Of a stretch of DNA of 64,000 bases, positions 40,249 through 49,674 are shown one piece after another. The stretch's first letter is position 1, and every line of letters starts with the position of its first letter. A program made the translations under genes and the position numbers. The notes beneath the pieces are model-generated. The model had not been told where the DNA came from, ran no database searches, and was given only the letters and a program-made list of their open reading frames with translations. Source of the stretch: Hyphomicrobiales bacterium (GTDB lineage Bacteria > Pseudomonadota > Alphaproteobacteria > Rhizobiales > Rhizobiaceae); contig UBXG01000017.1 in assembly GCA_900469475.1 (NCBI GenBank), forward strand, positions 226,983-290,982. The letters are read 5' to 3'.

Positions 40249-41022
40249 ATGTCGAACGAAACCATTGTCACAGCCGCCATGCTCGCCATCGGCGACGAAT
40301 TGCTCTCCGGCCGGACCAAGGACAAGAATATCGGCCATCTTGCCGATGTGCTATTGATGGCCGGCATCGACCTGAAGGAAGTCCGCATCGTGGCTGACGA
40401 TGAAGATGCCATCGTATCAGCGCTGAACACCCTGCGCGGCCAATATGAATACGTCTTCACGTCGGGCGGCATCGGCCCGACCCATGACGACATCACCGCC
40501 GATGCCATCGCGAAGGCCTTCGGCGTGCCCTGCGAGCATGACGCCGAAGCCATGCGGATCATGGGTGAAATGTATGCACGGCGCGAGATGGAGTTCACCG
40601 AGGCACGCCAGCGCATGGCCCGCATGCCGGTGGGATCGAAGCATATCGCCAATCCGGTCTCGACCGCTCCCGGCTTCAACATCGGCAATGTCTATGTCAT
40701 GGCCGGCGTGCCGCAGGTTTTCCAGGCGATGCTCGACAATGTCATCCCGACGCTGAAGACCGGCGCAAAGGTGCTATCAACAGCGATTTCCTGCCCCTAT
40801 GGCGAGGGCGAGATCGGCACGCCGCTCGGCCTCATCCAGAAGGCGCATCCGGATACCAGCATCGGCTCCTACCCGCGCTATGTCGGCCAATTCTTTTCGA
40901 CGGAGATCGTCGTGCGCGGGCGTTCCACCGAACTGGTTGAAAGCGTCGCAGCCGAAGTGCGCGCGATGATCGAGGCCATCGGGCAGTCGAAAGCCAAGGA
41001 AAATCAGTCGGCTGAAGCCTGA
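40249..41022 (+). CDS. CinA N-terminal/molybdopterin-binding domain protein
   Basis: A 257-residue protein with the MoaB/Mog-type fold: AMLAIGDELLSGRTKDKN at the N-terminus and FTSGGIGPTHDDITADAIA near residues 65-85. This is the CinA-type competence/damage-inducible domain without the C-terminal deamidase domain, the short form common in alphaproteobacteria. Related full-length CinA proteins act in nucleotide repair (NMN deamidation, ADP-ribose cleavage); the short form is not well defined. Confidence 0.85.
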   Translation: MSNETIVTAAMLAIGDELLSGRTKDKNIGHLADVLLMAGIDLKEVRIVADDEDAIVSALNTLRGQYEYVFTSGGIGPTHDDITADAIAKAFGVPCEHDAEAMRIMGEMYARREMEFTEARQRMARMPVGSKHIANPVSTAPGFNIGNVYVMAGVPQVFQAMLDNVIPTLKTGAKVLSTAISCPYGEGEIGTPLGLIQKAHPDTSIGSYPRYVGQFFSTEIVVRGRSTELVESVAAEVRAMIEAIGQSKAKENQSAEA

Positions 41023-41136
41023 CTCTCAACGAGGACGTGTACTTCCGGGGAACCCTGAGACCATTCAGAGCATTATCTCGTAGCGGAATGCTGATATCAT
41101 GATCCGATCCAACCCTTCCGCATGGGAGATCTCTTC

Positions 41137-41982
41137 ATGTCCTACAAAACGATAGTGACCGTTCTCGACAATCCCGACAATACGCGCATCGCTGCCGCAT
41201 TTTCCGCGGCGCTCGCAAAGGAGCACGGCGCCCATGTCGTCGGGCTTCATGCGGAAATCGTCTCGACCGTGCCGCTGGTGGCTCCGATGGAGATTCCAGA
41301 CCCTGTTGCGGTTCAGGCGCTTCAGGACGTCGCCCATAATCAGTCGGTCGAAATCGAACGGGTGTTCCGCTCGAAGATGGAGGCCGCAGGCCTCGATTAC
41401 GAGTGGCATAGCTTTGCCAGCTCGGTCGGCTACGGCACCGAACCGCTGATCGAAAGCGCGCGCAGCGCCGATCTTCTGGTGGCCGTGCAGCCCGACCCGT
41501 CGAAATATGCCGATACTCAGGTCGATGTCGAAACCTTCCTGTTCGACAGCGGTCGGCCGGTCCTGTTGATTCCCTACATTCTCAAGGAGCCGAAGCCCGT
41601 CCGCCGCGTGCTGATCGCCTGGAACGGCTCCAAGGAAGTGGCCCGCGCCACCTTTGATGCGCTGCCTTTCCTCAAGGCTGCGGATTCGGTCGAGATCCTT
41701 TCCGTCAGCACATCGGAAAAGGACCCGCATCCGTCCAAGGAAACCGGTGTGCGTATAGCCGCGGCGCTGACGCGCCATGGCGTGCGCGCCAAGTTTGAGA
41801 CGGCAGCCTGCACCGGCAAATCGACGCCATCGCAGGTCATCGAAAACCGGCTGGCCGATGATAGCATCGACCTGCTGGTCATGGGCGCCTATACGCATTC
41901 CTGGTTGTGGCAGATGATCTTCGGCGGCACGACGCGCACCCTGCTGCAATCGATGACGGCGATGACGCTGCTCGCCCGCTGA
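41137..41982 (+). CDS. Universal stress protein, tandem UspA domains
   Basis: A 281-residue protein; ATG 41137 has GGAG eight bases upstream. It contains two Usp-like halves. The second ends in LLVMGAYTHSWLWQMIFGGTTRTLL, where the typical ATP loop G-2x-G-9x-G-S/T is partly kept (MGAYTHS...GGTTRT). It should be a cytoplasmic stress protein. Confidence 0.85.
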   Translation: MSYKTIVTVLDNPDNTRIAAAFSAALAKEHGAHVVGLHAEIVSTVPLVAPMEIPDPVAVQALQDVAHNQSVEIERVFRSKMEAAGLDYEWHSFASSVGYGTEPLIESARSADLLVAVQPDPSKYADTQVDVETFLFDSGRPVLLIPYILKEPKPVRRVLIAWNGSKEVARATFDALPFLKAADSVEILSVSTSEKDPHPSKETGVRIAAALTRHGVRAKFETAACTGKSTPSQVIENRLADDSIDLLVMGAYTHSWLWQMIFGGTTRTLLQSMTAMTLLAR

Positions 41983-42006
41983 ACGGCTGAAAACTCAATT
42001 CCTATG

Positions 42007-42034
42007 GCAACCGGTGTGAATGTGCACCGGTTGC
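42007..42034 (+). terminator. Stem-loop after the universal stress gene
   Basis: GCAACCGGTG and CACCGGTTGC form a perfect 10-bp stem with an eight-base loop, 25 bases after the stop codon. No T-run follows. The remaining bases to 42297 hold only the leader of gpt. Confidence 0.6.
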
Positions 42035-42297
42035 GCCCCCTGCAGCTATTGCCTTTTGCCAGCAAATCCAGCAGAAAGCAGCGACCGATGACAGAATTCC
42101 CGCCAGGGAACCGTTCGCGCGGTCTAAGGGGCATGATCCCGAAAAGCCCAGGCTTTTCCCGGATAAGATCCTGTTCAAGCAGATAGCAAGCGAATCGCGT
42201 TCCGGATTTGGTTCTTGGTCCGCGCCCAGCGCGGGGTCTGCTCAGGGTCGCCGGCGCTGCCGGTGCGTCATTATTCCATGCCCCGGAGCTTTCTGCC

Positions 42298-42795
42298 ATG
42301 TCCCTGCCCGATAAAGCCTTTCCCGTATCCTGGGATCAGTTCCATCGCGATGCGCGCGCCCTTGCCTGGCGGCTTGCCGGCCTCAACCGTGAATTCAAGG
42401 CAATCGTCTGCATCACCCGCGGTGGCCTCGTGCCGGCCGCCATCATCTCTCGCGAGCTCAATATCCGGCTGATCGAGACGGTCTGTGTCGCCTCCTATCA
42501 CGACTACTCCAGCCAGGGCGAAATGAACCTGCTCAAAGGCATCGCACCAGAGCTGTCAGTCAACGGCGGCGAAGGCGTCCTCGTCATCGACGATCTCACC
42601 GATACCGGCAAAACGGCCCTCGAAGTTCGCGCCCTGCTGCCGAAGGCGCATTTCGCCTGCGTCTACGCCAAGCCGACCGGCGTTCCCACGATCGACACCT
42701 TCATCACAGAGGTCAGCCAGGATACCTGGATCTACTTCCCCTGGGACATGGGCTTCACCTATCAGGAGCCGATCGCCAAGGGTCATCGCGGCTGA
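42298..42795 (+). CDS. gpt: Xanthine phosphoribosyltransferase
   Basis: A 165-residue type I phosphoribosyltransferase, the usual length for Gpt. ITRGGLVPAAIISREL binds pyrophosphate, and VLVIDDLTDTGKTA (about residues 97-110) is the PRPP loop. WIYFPWDM near the end is typical of Gpt. It salvages xanthine and guanine. A 30-codon N-terminal extension from 42208 is open but unneeded and of low quality. Confidence 0.93.
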   Translation: MSLPDKAFPVSWDQFHRDARALAWRLAGLNREFKAIVCITRGGLVPAAIISRELNIRLIETVCVASYHDYSSQGEMNLLKGIAPELSVNGGEGVLVIDDLTDTGKTALEVRALLPKAHFACVYAKPTGVPTIDTFITEVSQDTWIYFPWDMGFTYQEPIAKGHRG

Positions 42796-43570
42796 GCTGC
42801 CCGCTGCCGACAGCGCGAATCAGGTCCGATCTGATCGCGATGCCGAAATATGATTCGAATAACGGTAATAGAGGTGGGCGCTGCGGCGCCCACTAGATTT
42901 AGTGGACGTCGCTTTGATGGGAATGCGTGGGATTCAAGGGTTTCCACGCGAATCATGATGCTCTACGGCATGATTTTGCCGTGCTGCCAATGGCATCCGG
43001 GTCACGGTCACAATTTTGTCGCTTTCGACACCCGCGGTGATAATAGTTGTTGCGCCAACGGTCGCACGAAGGGCGAGCATCCCCCCTCAAGTTCTTGAAT
43101 CTCTTGCTCTACTGGCATTTCCCCAGTTTCCACAGGCAAGCCCACAAGATATTGTGGTTAGCAATCCATTACAAACCACCCCTTGACGGAATCGGGTCTT
43201 TCAAAGTTAATGGACGACGTTGCGGCGGCGACTGGACCAGGCGGGGTTACGAGGACTGGTTCTCAATTCGAAATCGGATTTGGATTCAAGGCGTTTCACC
43301 TATGCAGGTGGCCCGCCGTGAGGGTTTTTGTGTCGGTATCGAGGCTGCCGAAAAAATATATGCGGGGACTGGCGGCAACAAGCTGTTAATACTATATTTA
43401 GTGTTTGCAGCCACCATCACCACAAGATACAGGGAAGACATCTCCGGGTGACACCTCCTGTCAAAGAGCGGATCGGAAGCTGGCTGCGCGTTGAATTCGC
43501 GATGCCGGAATGAGAATTTTTGCGCCCTGTTTTCATGCAGGCGCACACCAACGAATGAAGGATTGGGACC
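42796..43570. promoter_or_regulatory. Long intergenic region upstream of nrdJ
   Basis: These 775 bases contain short open frames without ribosome sites or coding character and should hold the nrdJ promoter. The NrdR-like box at 43389 is the only site I would name; CACAAGATATTGTG at about 43146-43159 is a second dyad of the same class but lies far upstream. Confidence 0.4.
43389..43404. promoter_or_regulatory. Candidate NrdR box
   Basis: ATACTATATTTAGTGT matches the NrdR consensus (near-palindromic ACTATAT-type box) and lies about 165 bases upstream of the ribonucleotide reductase start. A weaker AAAAAATATATGCG lies about 34 bases before it, close to the spacing of paired boxes. NrdR would repress nrdJ when dATP is high. 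Inference from motif and gene. Confidence 0.5.
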
Positions 43571-46500
43571 ATGCGCATCGAACGTCGTTTTACGAAGGCC
43601 GGCCAGTCACCCTATGCGGACATCGAATTCCGCAAGGCGACGAGCGAGATCAAGAATCCTGACGGTTCGATCGTGTTCCGCCTAGAAAACATCGATGTAC
43701 CCGCGCAGTTCTCGCAGGTCGCCGCCGACATTCTCGCGCAGAAGTATTTCCGGAAGGCAGGCGTGCCCGCCAAGCTGAAGAAGGTCGAGGAAAACGACGT
43801 TCCTTCCTTCCTGTGGCGTTCCGTGCCTGACGATGCCGCCATGAAGGATCTGCCCAAGGATCAGCAGAGCGGCTCGGAAACCGATGCGCGCCAGGTTTTC
43901 GATCGCCTCGCCGGCACCTGGACCTATTGGGGCTGGAAGGGCGGCTACTTCTCGTCGGAGGAAGACGCCTCTGCGTTCCAGGACGAGCTCGCCTATATGC
44001 TCGCCACGCAGCGCGTCGCACCGAACTCGCCGCAGTGGTTCAACACCGGCATGCACTGGGCCTATGGCATCGATGGCCCCGGCCAGGGCCACTATTATGT
44101 CGACCCCTTCACCGGCAAGCTCACCAAGTCCAAGTCGGCCTATGAGCATCCGCAGCCGCATGCCTGCTTCATCCAGTCCGTCGAAGACGATCTCGTCAAT
44201 GAGGGCGGCATCATGGACCTTTGGGTTCGCGAAGCGCGCCTATTCAAATACGGTTCGGGCACTGGCTCCAACTTCTCGATGCTGCGTGCTGAGGGCGAAA
44301 AGCTCTCCGGCGGCGGCCGCTCCTCGGGCCTGATGAGCTTCCTGAAGATCGGCGACCGCGCTGCCGGCGCCATCAAGTCGGGCGGCACGACCCGTCGCGC
44401 CGCCAAGATGGTGGTCGTCGACATCGACCATCCGGATATCGAGGAATACATCAACTGGAAGGTCAAGGAAGAGCAGAAGGTTGCCGCCCTCGTCACCGGC
44501 TCCAAGATCGTCGCCAAGCACCTGAAGGCGATCATGAAGGCGACGGTCAATTGCGAAGGCGACAATGACGATTGCTTCGACCCGGCCAAGAACCCTGCCC
44601 TGAAGCGCGAGATCCGCGCTGCCAAGAAGGATCAGGTTCCGGAAAACTACGTCCAGCGCGTTATCCAGTTCGCCCGCCAGGGCTATACGGATCTCGAATT
44701 CAAGACCTACGACACGGACTGGGATTCGGAAGCCTATCTGACGGTATCCGGGCAGAACTCCAACAACTCGGTTTCGATCAAGGATGACTTCCTGCGCGCC
44801 GTCGAGAATGATGGCGACTGGAACCTGACCGCCCGCAAGGACGGTAAGGTCGTCAAGACGCTGAAGGCCCGCGACCTCTGGGAATCCATCTCCTACGCCG
44901 CCTGGGCATCGGCCGATCCGGGCCTGCACTTCAACACGACGATGAACGACTGGCACACCAGCCCAGCTGCCGGCCCGATCCGCGCATCCAATCCGTGCTC
45001 GGAATACATGTTCCTCGACGACACGGCCTGCAACCTCGCTTCGCTGAACCTGATAACCTTCAAGGACGCCGCGACGAAGCGCATCAACATTGCCGATTAC
45101 GAACACGCCGTTCGCCTCTGGACCGTCGTTCTCGAAGTTTCCGTGATGATGGCGCAGTTTCCCTCGCGCCGTATCGCTGAACTCTCCTATGAATACCGCA
45201 CGCTCGGCCTCGGCTACGCCAATATCGGCGGCCTGCTGATGTCGTCGGGCATTCCCTATGACTCGGACGAAGCCCGCGCTATTGCCGGCTCGCTGACCGC
45301 GATCATGACCGGTGTCGCCTATGCGACCTCGGCCGAAATGGCCTCCGAACTCGGAACCTTCCCGATGTTCAAGCCGAACCGCGAAAACATGCTGCGCGTC
45401 ATCCGCAACCATCGCCGCGCCGCCTATGGCGAGACCTCGGGCTATGAGAACCTGTCGGTCAATCCGGTGGCGCTGATCCACTCCGACAATCCGGACCAGG
45501 ATCTCGTCGCCCATGCCAAGGCTGCCTGGGACAAGGCGCTGGAACTCGGCGAAAAGCACGGCTACCGCAACGCCCAGGCAACGGTGATAGCGCCGACCGG
45601 CACGATCGGTCTCGTCATGGATTGCGACACAACCGGCATCGAGCCGGACTTCGCCCTGGTGAAGTTCAAGAAGCTCGCCGGCGGCGGCTACTTCAAGATC
45701 ATCAACCGCGCCGTTCCGGAAGCGCTGCGGACGCTCGGCTATTTCGAAAGCCAGATCGCCGAGATCGAGGCCTACGCTGTCGGCCACGGCAACCTGAACC
45801 AGGCTCCGGCCATCAACCCATCGACGCTGAAGGCCAAGGGCTTTACCGCTGAGAAGGTCGATGCCGTCAACGCCGCTCTCAAGAGCGCCTTCGATATCAA
45901 GTTCGTCTTCAACCAGTGGACGCTCGGCGCCGACTTCCTGAAGGGCACGCTGAAGGTTTCCGACGAGCAGATGGCCGACATGAGCTTCAACCTGCTCGAC
46001 CATCTCGGCTTCTCCAAGAAGGACATCGAAGCCGCCAACATCCATGTCTGCGGTGCGATGACGCTGGAAGGCGCGCCGTTCCTGAAGAACGAACATCTGG
46101 CTGTCTTCGATTGCGCCAACCCCTGCGGCAAGATCGGCAAGCGCTACCTCTCGGTCGAAAGCCACATCCGCATGATGGCGGCAGCGCAGCCGTTCATCTC
46201 AGGCGCCATCTCCAAGACGATCAACATGGCCAACGAAGCAACCGTCGAGGATTGCAAGAACGCCTACATGCTGTCTTGGAAGCTGGGTCTCAAGGCCAAC
46301 GCGCTCTATCGCGACGGCTCCAAGCTCAGCCAGCCGCTGAACGCCTCGCTGATCGAGGATGACAGCGACGAGGATGCGCTGGAGGAATTCCTGCAGGCTC
46401 CGGCAGCCGCACAGGCCGTCACCATCACGGAAAAGATCGTCGAGCGTGTCATCGAAAAGGTCATCCGCACGCAGGAAAAGCTGCCGAGCCGCCGCAAGGG

Positions 46501-47368
46501 TTATACCCAGAAGGCCAAGATCGGTGGTCACACCATCTTCCTGCGCACCGGCGAATATGACGACGGCCGTCTCGGCGAAATCTTCCTTGATATGAACAAG
46601 GAAGGCTCGGCTCTGCGCGCCTTCATCAACAACTTCGCGATCTCCGTCTCGCTCGGCCTGCAGTATGGCGTGCCGCTCGAAGAGTATGTCGATGCCTTCA
46701 CCTTCACCAAGTTCGAGCCGGCTGGCATCGTGACTGGCAACGACGCCATCAAGAACGCCACGTCGATCCTCGACTACGTGTTCCGTGAGCTGGCGATCTC
46801 CTATCTCGGCCGCCACGATCTTGCCCATGTCGACACCTCGGACTTCAACAACACGGCGCTCGGCCGCGGTGTTTCCGAAGGCAAGGCCGATGTCGTCTCC
46901 AAGGGCCTGACCCGCGGCTACAAGCCGACGCTGGTTCAGACATCGGGCGAGCGTTCGGCAGACGCCAAGGGTTCGGCAACGGCTGCCCCTGCCCGCGCCG
47001 CCTCGCTCTCGACCGTTACCGCCTTTGCCGGCAACACGGTCCGCAAGCTGGAACCGGCAAGCTCCGTCGCGACCTCCGAAGTCGTCGCCTTCAAGCGCGA
47101 TTATGAGGAGCGTGCGAAGGAACTGGCCGAAGAGATCGCAGAGGAAGTCATCTCCGAATCCGCGACAGGCCTCTTCAGCGACAACGCGGCAAGCGAAGCT
47201 GCCAATGCCAAGACGGAAGCCAAGAAGCTGGAATCAGAACGACGCGCCCGTTCCATCATGCAGGGCTACACCGGCAACATGTGCACCGAGTGCCAGAACT
47301 TCACGATGGTCCGGAATGGAACTTGCGAGAAGTGCGACACGTGTGGGGCAACGAGCGGCTGCAGCTGA
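43571..47368 (+). CDS. nrdJ: Vitamin B12-dependent (class II) ribonucleotide reductase
   Basis: A 1265-residue adenosylcobalamin-dependent reductase that makes deoxyribonucleotides without oxygen. Visible are RVAPNSPQWFNTGMHWAYG near 150, GSGTGSNFSMLRAEGE near 230, the active-site SNPCSEYMFLDDTACNLASLNL near 472 and the APTGTIGLVMDCDTTGIEPD loop near 675. The C-terminus has a zinc-ribbon-like CTECQ..CEKCDTCG cluster for reducing the active site. Length fits the rhizobial form. It is monocistronic with its own terminator. Confidence 0.97.
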   Translation: MRIERRFTKAGQSPYADIEFRKATSEIKNPDGSIVFRLENIDVPAQFSQVAADILAQKYFRKAGVPAKLKKVEENDVPSFLWRSVPDDAAMKDLPKDQQSGSETDARQVFDRLAGTWTYWGWKGGYFSSEEDASAFQDELAYMLATQRVAPNSPQWFNTGMHWAYGIDGPGQGHYYVDPFTGKLTKSKSAYEHPQPHACFIQSVEDDLVNEGGIMDLWVREARLFKYGSGTGSNFSMLRAEGEKLSGGGRSSGLMSFLKIGDRAAGAIKSGGTTRRAAKMVVVDIDHPDIEEYINWKVKEEQKVAALVTGSKIVAKHLKAIMKATVNCEGDNDDCFDPAKNPALKREIRAAKKDQVPENYVQRVIQFARQGYTDLEFKTYDTDWDSEAYLTVSGQNSNNSVSIKDDFLRAVENDGDWNLTARKDGKVVKTLKARDLWESISYAAWASADPGLHFNTTMNDWHTSPAAGPIRASNPCSEYMFLDDTACNLASLNLITFKDAATKRINIADYEHAVRLWTVVLEVSVMMAQFPSRRIAELSYEYRTLGLGYANIGGLLMSSGIPYDSDEARAIAGSLTAIMTGVAYATSAEMASELGTFPMFKPNRENMLRVIRNHRRAAYGETSGYENLSVNPVALIHSDNPDQDLVAHAKAAWDKALELGEKHGYRNAQATVIAPTGTIGLVMDCDTTGIEPDFALVKFKKLAGGGYFKIINRAVPEALRTLGYFESQIAEIEAYAVGHGNLNQAPAINPSTLKAKGFTAEKVDAVNAALKSAFDIKFVFNQWTLGADFLKGTLKVSDEQMADMSFNLLDHLGFSKKDIEAANIHVCGAMTLEGAPFLKNEHLAVFDCANPCGKIGKRYLSVESHIRMMAAAQPFISGAISKTINMANEATVEDCKNAYMLSWKLGLKANALYRDGSKLSQPLNASLIEDDSDEDALEEFLQAPAAAQAVTITEKIVERVIEKVIRTQEKLPSRRKGYTQKAKIGGHTIFLRTGEYDDGRLGEIFLDMNKEGSALRAFINNFAISVSLGLQYGVPLEEYVDAFTFTKFEPAGIVTGNDAIKNATSILDYVFRELAISYLGRHDLAHVDTSDFNNTALGRGVSEGKADVVSKGLTRGYKPTLVQTSGERSADAKGSATAAPARAASLSTVTAFAGNTVRKLEPASSVATSEVVAFKRDYEERAKELAEEIAEEVISESATGLFSDNAASEAANAKTEAKKLESERRARSIMQGYTGNMCTECQNFTMVRNGTCEKCDTCGATSGCS

Positions 47369-47456
47369 GTATTCGGCTGATCGCCTAGAATGATGTGAGC
47401 TGCGTCGTATCGACGTTACGTTCGGCGCAAAGTCGGTGTCATTACGCAAACAAACG

Positions 47457-47484
47457 CTCACCGGGTCCGCAATGGCCCGGTGAG
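47457..47484 (+). terminator. Rho-independent-like terminator of nrdJ
   Basis: CTCACCGGG (47457-47465) pairs with CCCGGTGAG (47476-47484), followed by a T-rich TTCGTTTC, about 90 bases after the nrdJ stop. Confidence 0.65.
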
Positions 47485-47587
47485 TTCGTTTCGGCGCTAT
47501 TATGGCGGCTCCTGACCATTGGCATTGGCCGCGCCGGCGGACAAAATGAGTCAGGCAAAGCACCAATCAGGCGCCAGGATATCGCCA

Positions 47588-48322
47588 ATGGGATGGGAAG
47601 CACTCGCGCAATGGGATGAAAACGCGGTCCGCCTCGAACCACTCACCGGTGGAGTTGCCAACGATGTATGGAGCGTTCGCATCCACGGAGGGATTGCCGT
47701 CGCTCGTCTCGGTTCCAGGTCCGATGCTGATCTTGGTTGGGAAACTGCCCTGCTCCAGCACCTCGATCATGAAGGCATGACCGTTCCGGTGCCGATCCCG
47801 ATGATGGACGGTCGGCTGTTCGTGGACGGTCTGGTGGTGATGAAATACCTGGAAGGTGGACCGCCGGAGACAGGGGCCGATTGGCGTCGTGCCGCCAAAA
47901 CATTACGCGAGCTGCACCGGCTGACGCAGGGCTGGCCTCAACGGCCCGGCTGGAAATCGTCGACCGACCTCCTGCATGTCGAAGCCGGAACGAGGATCAA
48001 TCTTGCCGCGATGCCGCCCGATGGCGTCGCTCGATGTCGAGCAGCGTGGGCGCGTCTCGTCGGGCGTCAGACATGCGTCGTCCATGGAAACCCCAATAAC
48101 CCAGGCAATATCCGCATGACCGCAGATCGCGTCGCGTTGATCGACTGGGACGAGTCACATGTCGACGTTCCAGACCTCGACCTCGTATTGCCCCACAATG
48201 CTGCCGATCTGAACGACCGTGCTTATGATGCTGCCGCACAGGCATCTGCAGCATGGGAAGCTGCCGTCTGCTGGCGGGACGAATACGCAGTCAAGCGGCT
48301 TGCCGAAGTTAGAGCGGTCTGA
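47588..48322 (+). CDS. Aminoglycoside-phosphotransferase-family kinase
   Basis: A 244-residue small-molecule kinase of the APH fold. LEPLTGGVANDVWSVRI is the nucleotide loop, VVHGNPNNPGNIRM the catalytic loop (Asp of the usual HGDxxxxN is Asn here) and LIDWDESHVDVPDLDL the metal-binding motif. ATG 47588 is preceded by AGGA; ATG 47546 is an alternative. The replaced catalytic aspartate casts doubt on ordinary kinase activity. Substrate unknown. Confidence 0.8.
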   Translation: MGWEALAQWDENAVRLEPLTGGVANDVWSVRIHGGIAVARLGSRSDADLGWETALLQHLDHEGMTVPVPIPMMDGRLFVDGLVVMKYLEGGPPETGADWRRAAKTLRELHRLTQGWPQRPGWKSSTDLLHVEAGTRINLAAMPPDGVARCRAAWARLVGRQTCVVHGNPNNPGNIRMTADRVALIDWDESHVDVPDLDLVLPHNAADLNDRAYDAAAQASAAWEAAVCWRDEYAVKRLAEVRAV

Positions 48323-48585
48323 TCGGCTTCGACGGAATTGCCGGTGCCTTGTCTGCGGGAGACGCTTTTTAGCTTGGTCGGCGTTCATGCCACATCACCT
48401 CAGATGTCCCGATTTCGAACACGAAATGGCGGGAAATCATCCATTTTGATTGAAATTGTTGCCACCAGCCATATCTGCCGTACTCCAAGCCATTTCGCAT
48501 GAGTATCCGGCCTTTCGACGCATTCTATTGCTAAATCGGCCATCAGGGCATCGGCGATAGTAGTCCAGTCGCAGGAGGCATCATC

Positions 48586-49584
48586 CTGAAAACCGGCAAC
48601 GATATCAAGAGCATCCAGTATCTGCGCGCCATCGCGGCGATCTCCGTCCTTTGCTTCCATGTGAGCGAAACATACGGCCTGAACTTCAAGATCGGGGCGG
48701 CGGGCGTCGATATATTCTTCGTCATCAGCGGCTTTATCATGTGGGTTACGACGGTTGGAAAGCCGATCGGCCCGCAGGAATTCATGTGGCGCCGGATCAT
48801 CAGGATCGTGCCGCTTTACTGGATTGCGACATTGGCAACATTCGCCGTGGCCGTGTTGAAACCGCAGTTCTTCTTCGACACGAATTCGAGCGTCGGCAAT
48901 CTGTTGGGCTCGTTGTTTTTCGTGCCTATTATCAAGGATGAAGCGCTCCAACCCGTCGTCGAACAAGGCTGGACCCTATCCTATGAGATGTTCTTCTATC
49001 TTATCTTTTCGGTTTCATTGCTCCTGCCGGAGTTTCGTCGGCTATGGTTCCTGATCGTGATCCTGGGGGCCGTCGTCATTGCGCATTTCCTGCTGCCCTA
49101 CGGGTATGCCAGCATTTTTACGCAGCCGATCATTCTGGAATTCGCCGCCGGAATCGTCATCGGGCATCTGTGGAAGCAAGGATATCGGCTGCCCTTTCGC
49201 GTCGCCATGGGCTTGATGATCATCGGGGTCGTGCTGCTAATCGCGAGTGACCCGCTAATCCATCTGGAACGCGCCGTGCGCTGGGGCATACCGGCAATGT
49301 TGCTACTATCGGGCGCCGTTTTCGCCGAGCGGGAACGAGGCGTGCCGCAGCTGGCATTCCTGCATTTCCTGGGGGATGCCTCCTATTCCATCTACGTTTG
49401 GCACGTCCTGACGGGCATCCTGGTCACGGCGCTGCTTTTGCGCCTCGGGGTGCCGCACGATATGCAGCCTATGCCTATCGCATTGGGTTCGCTGGCCTTT
49501 GCCATCGTTTTCTACTTGGGCATCGAGCGTCCGATACAGCGAAAAATCAGATCGTCGCGCCCGCGGCCGGCCTATCGCAACTGA
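48586..49584 (+). CDS. Acyltransferase-3 family membrane protein with probable CTG start
   Basis: A 332-residue integral membrane O-acyltransferase (OafA/ExoZ type) with about ten hydrophobic segments. The N-terminus IKSIQYLRAIAAISVLCFHV with its conserved histidine, and the later MWRRIIRIVPLYW, are family marks. That N-terminus lies before the first GTG (48661), and no ATG, GTG or TTG occurs in frame between the upstream stop at 48532 and it. AGGAGG at 48573-48578 is seven bases before CTG 48586, so CTG is the likely start. It would acylate a surface sugar or exopolysaccharide. Confidence 0.8.
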   Translation: MKTGNDIKSIQYLRAIAAISVLCFHVSETYGLNFKIGAAGVDIFFVISGFIMWVTTVGKPIGPQEFMWRRIIRIVPLYWIATLATFAVAVLKPQFFFDTNSSVGNLLGSLFFVPIIKDEALQPVVEQGWTLSYEMFFYLIFSVSLLLPEFRRLWFLIVILGAVVIAHFLLPYGYASIFTQPIILEFAAGIVIGHLWKQGYRLPFRVAMGLMIIGVVLLIASDPLIHLERAVRWGIPAMLLLSGAVFAERERGVPQLAFLHFLGDASYSIYVWHVLTGILVTALLLRLGVPHDMQPMPIALGSLAFAIVFYLGIERPIQRKIRSSRPRPAYRN

Positions 49585-49674
49585 AGCATGAAAGTGGACG
49601 GTCGGATCACTCTGGACCCCAAAAGCCCCACCACCTGCATGTGATCGCGATGCGGATCGACCACTCTAGAAAAC

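Noticed and set aside
42796..43570. Cobalamin riboswitch upstream of nrdJ
   Set aside because: I could not find the B12-box core, and repression by B12 would make no sense for a B12-dependent enzyme; an NrdR box fits better.
44240..46165. A 641-residue minus-strand frame inside nrdJ
   Set aside because: It mirrors the codon pattern of nrdJ and has no ribosome site or recognisable motif.
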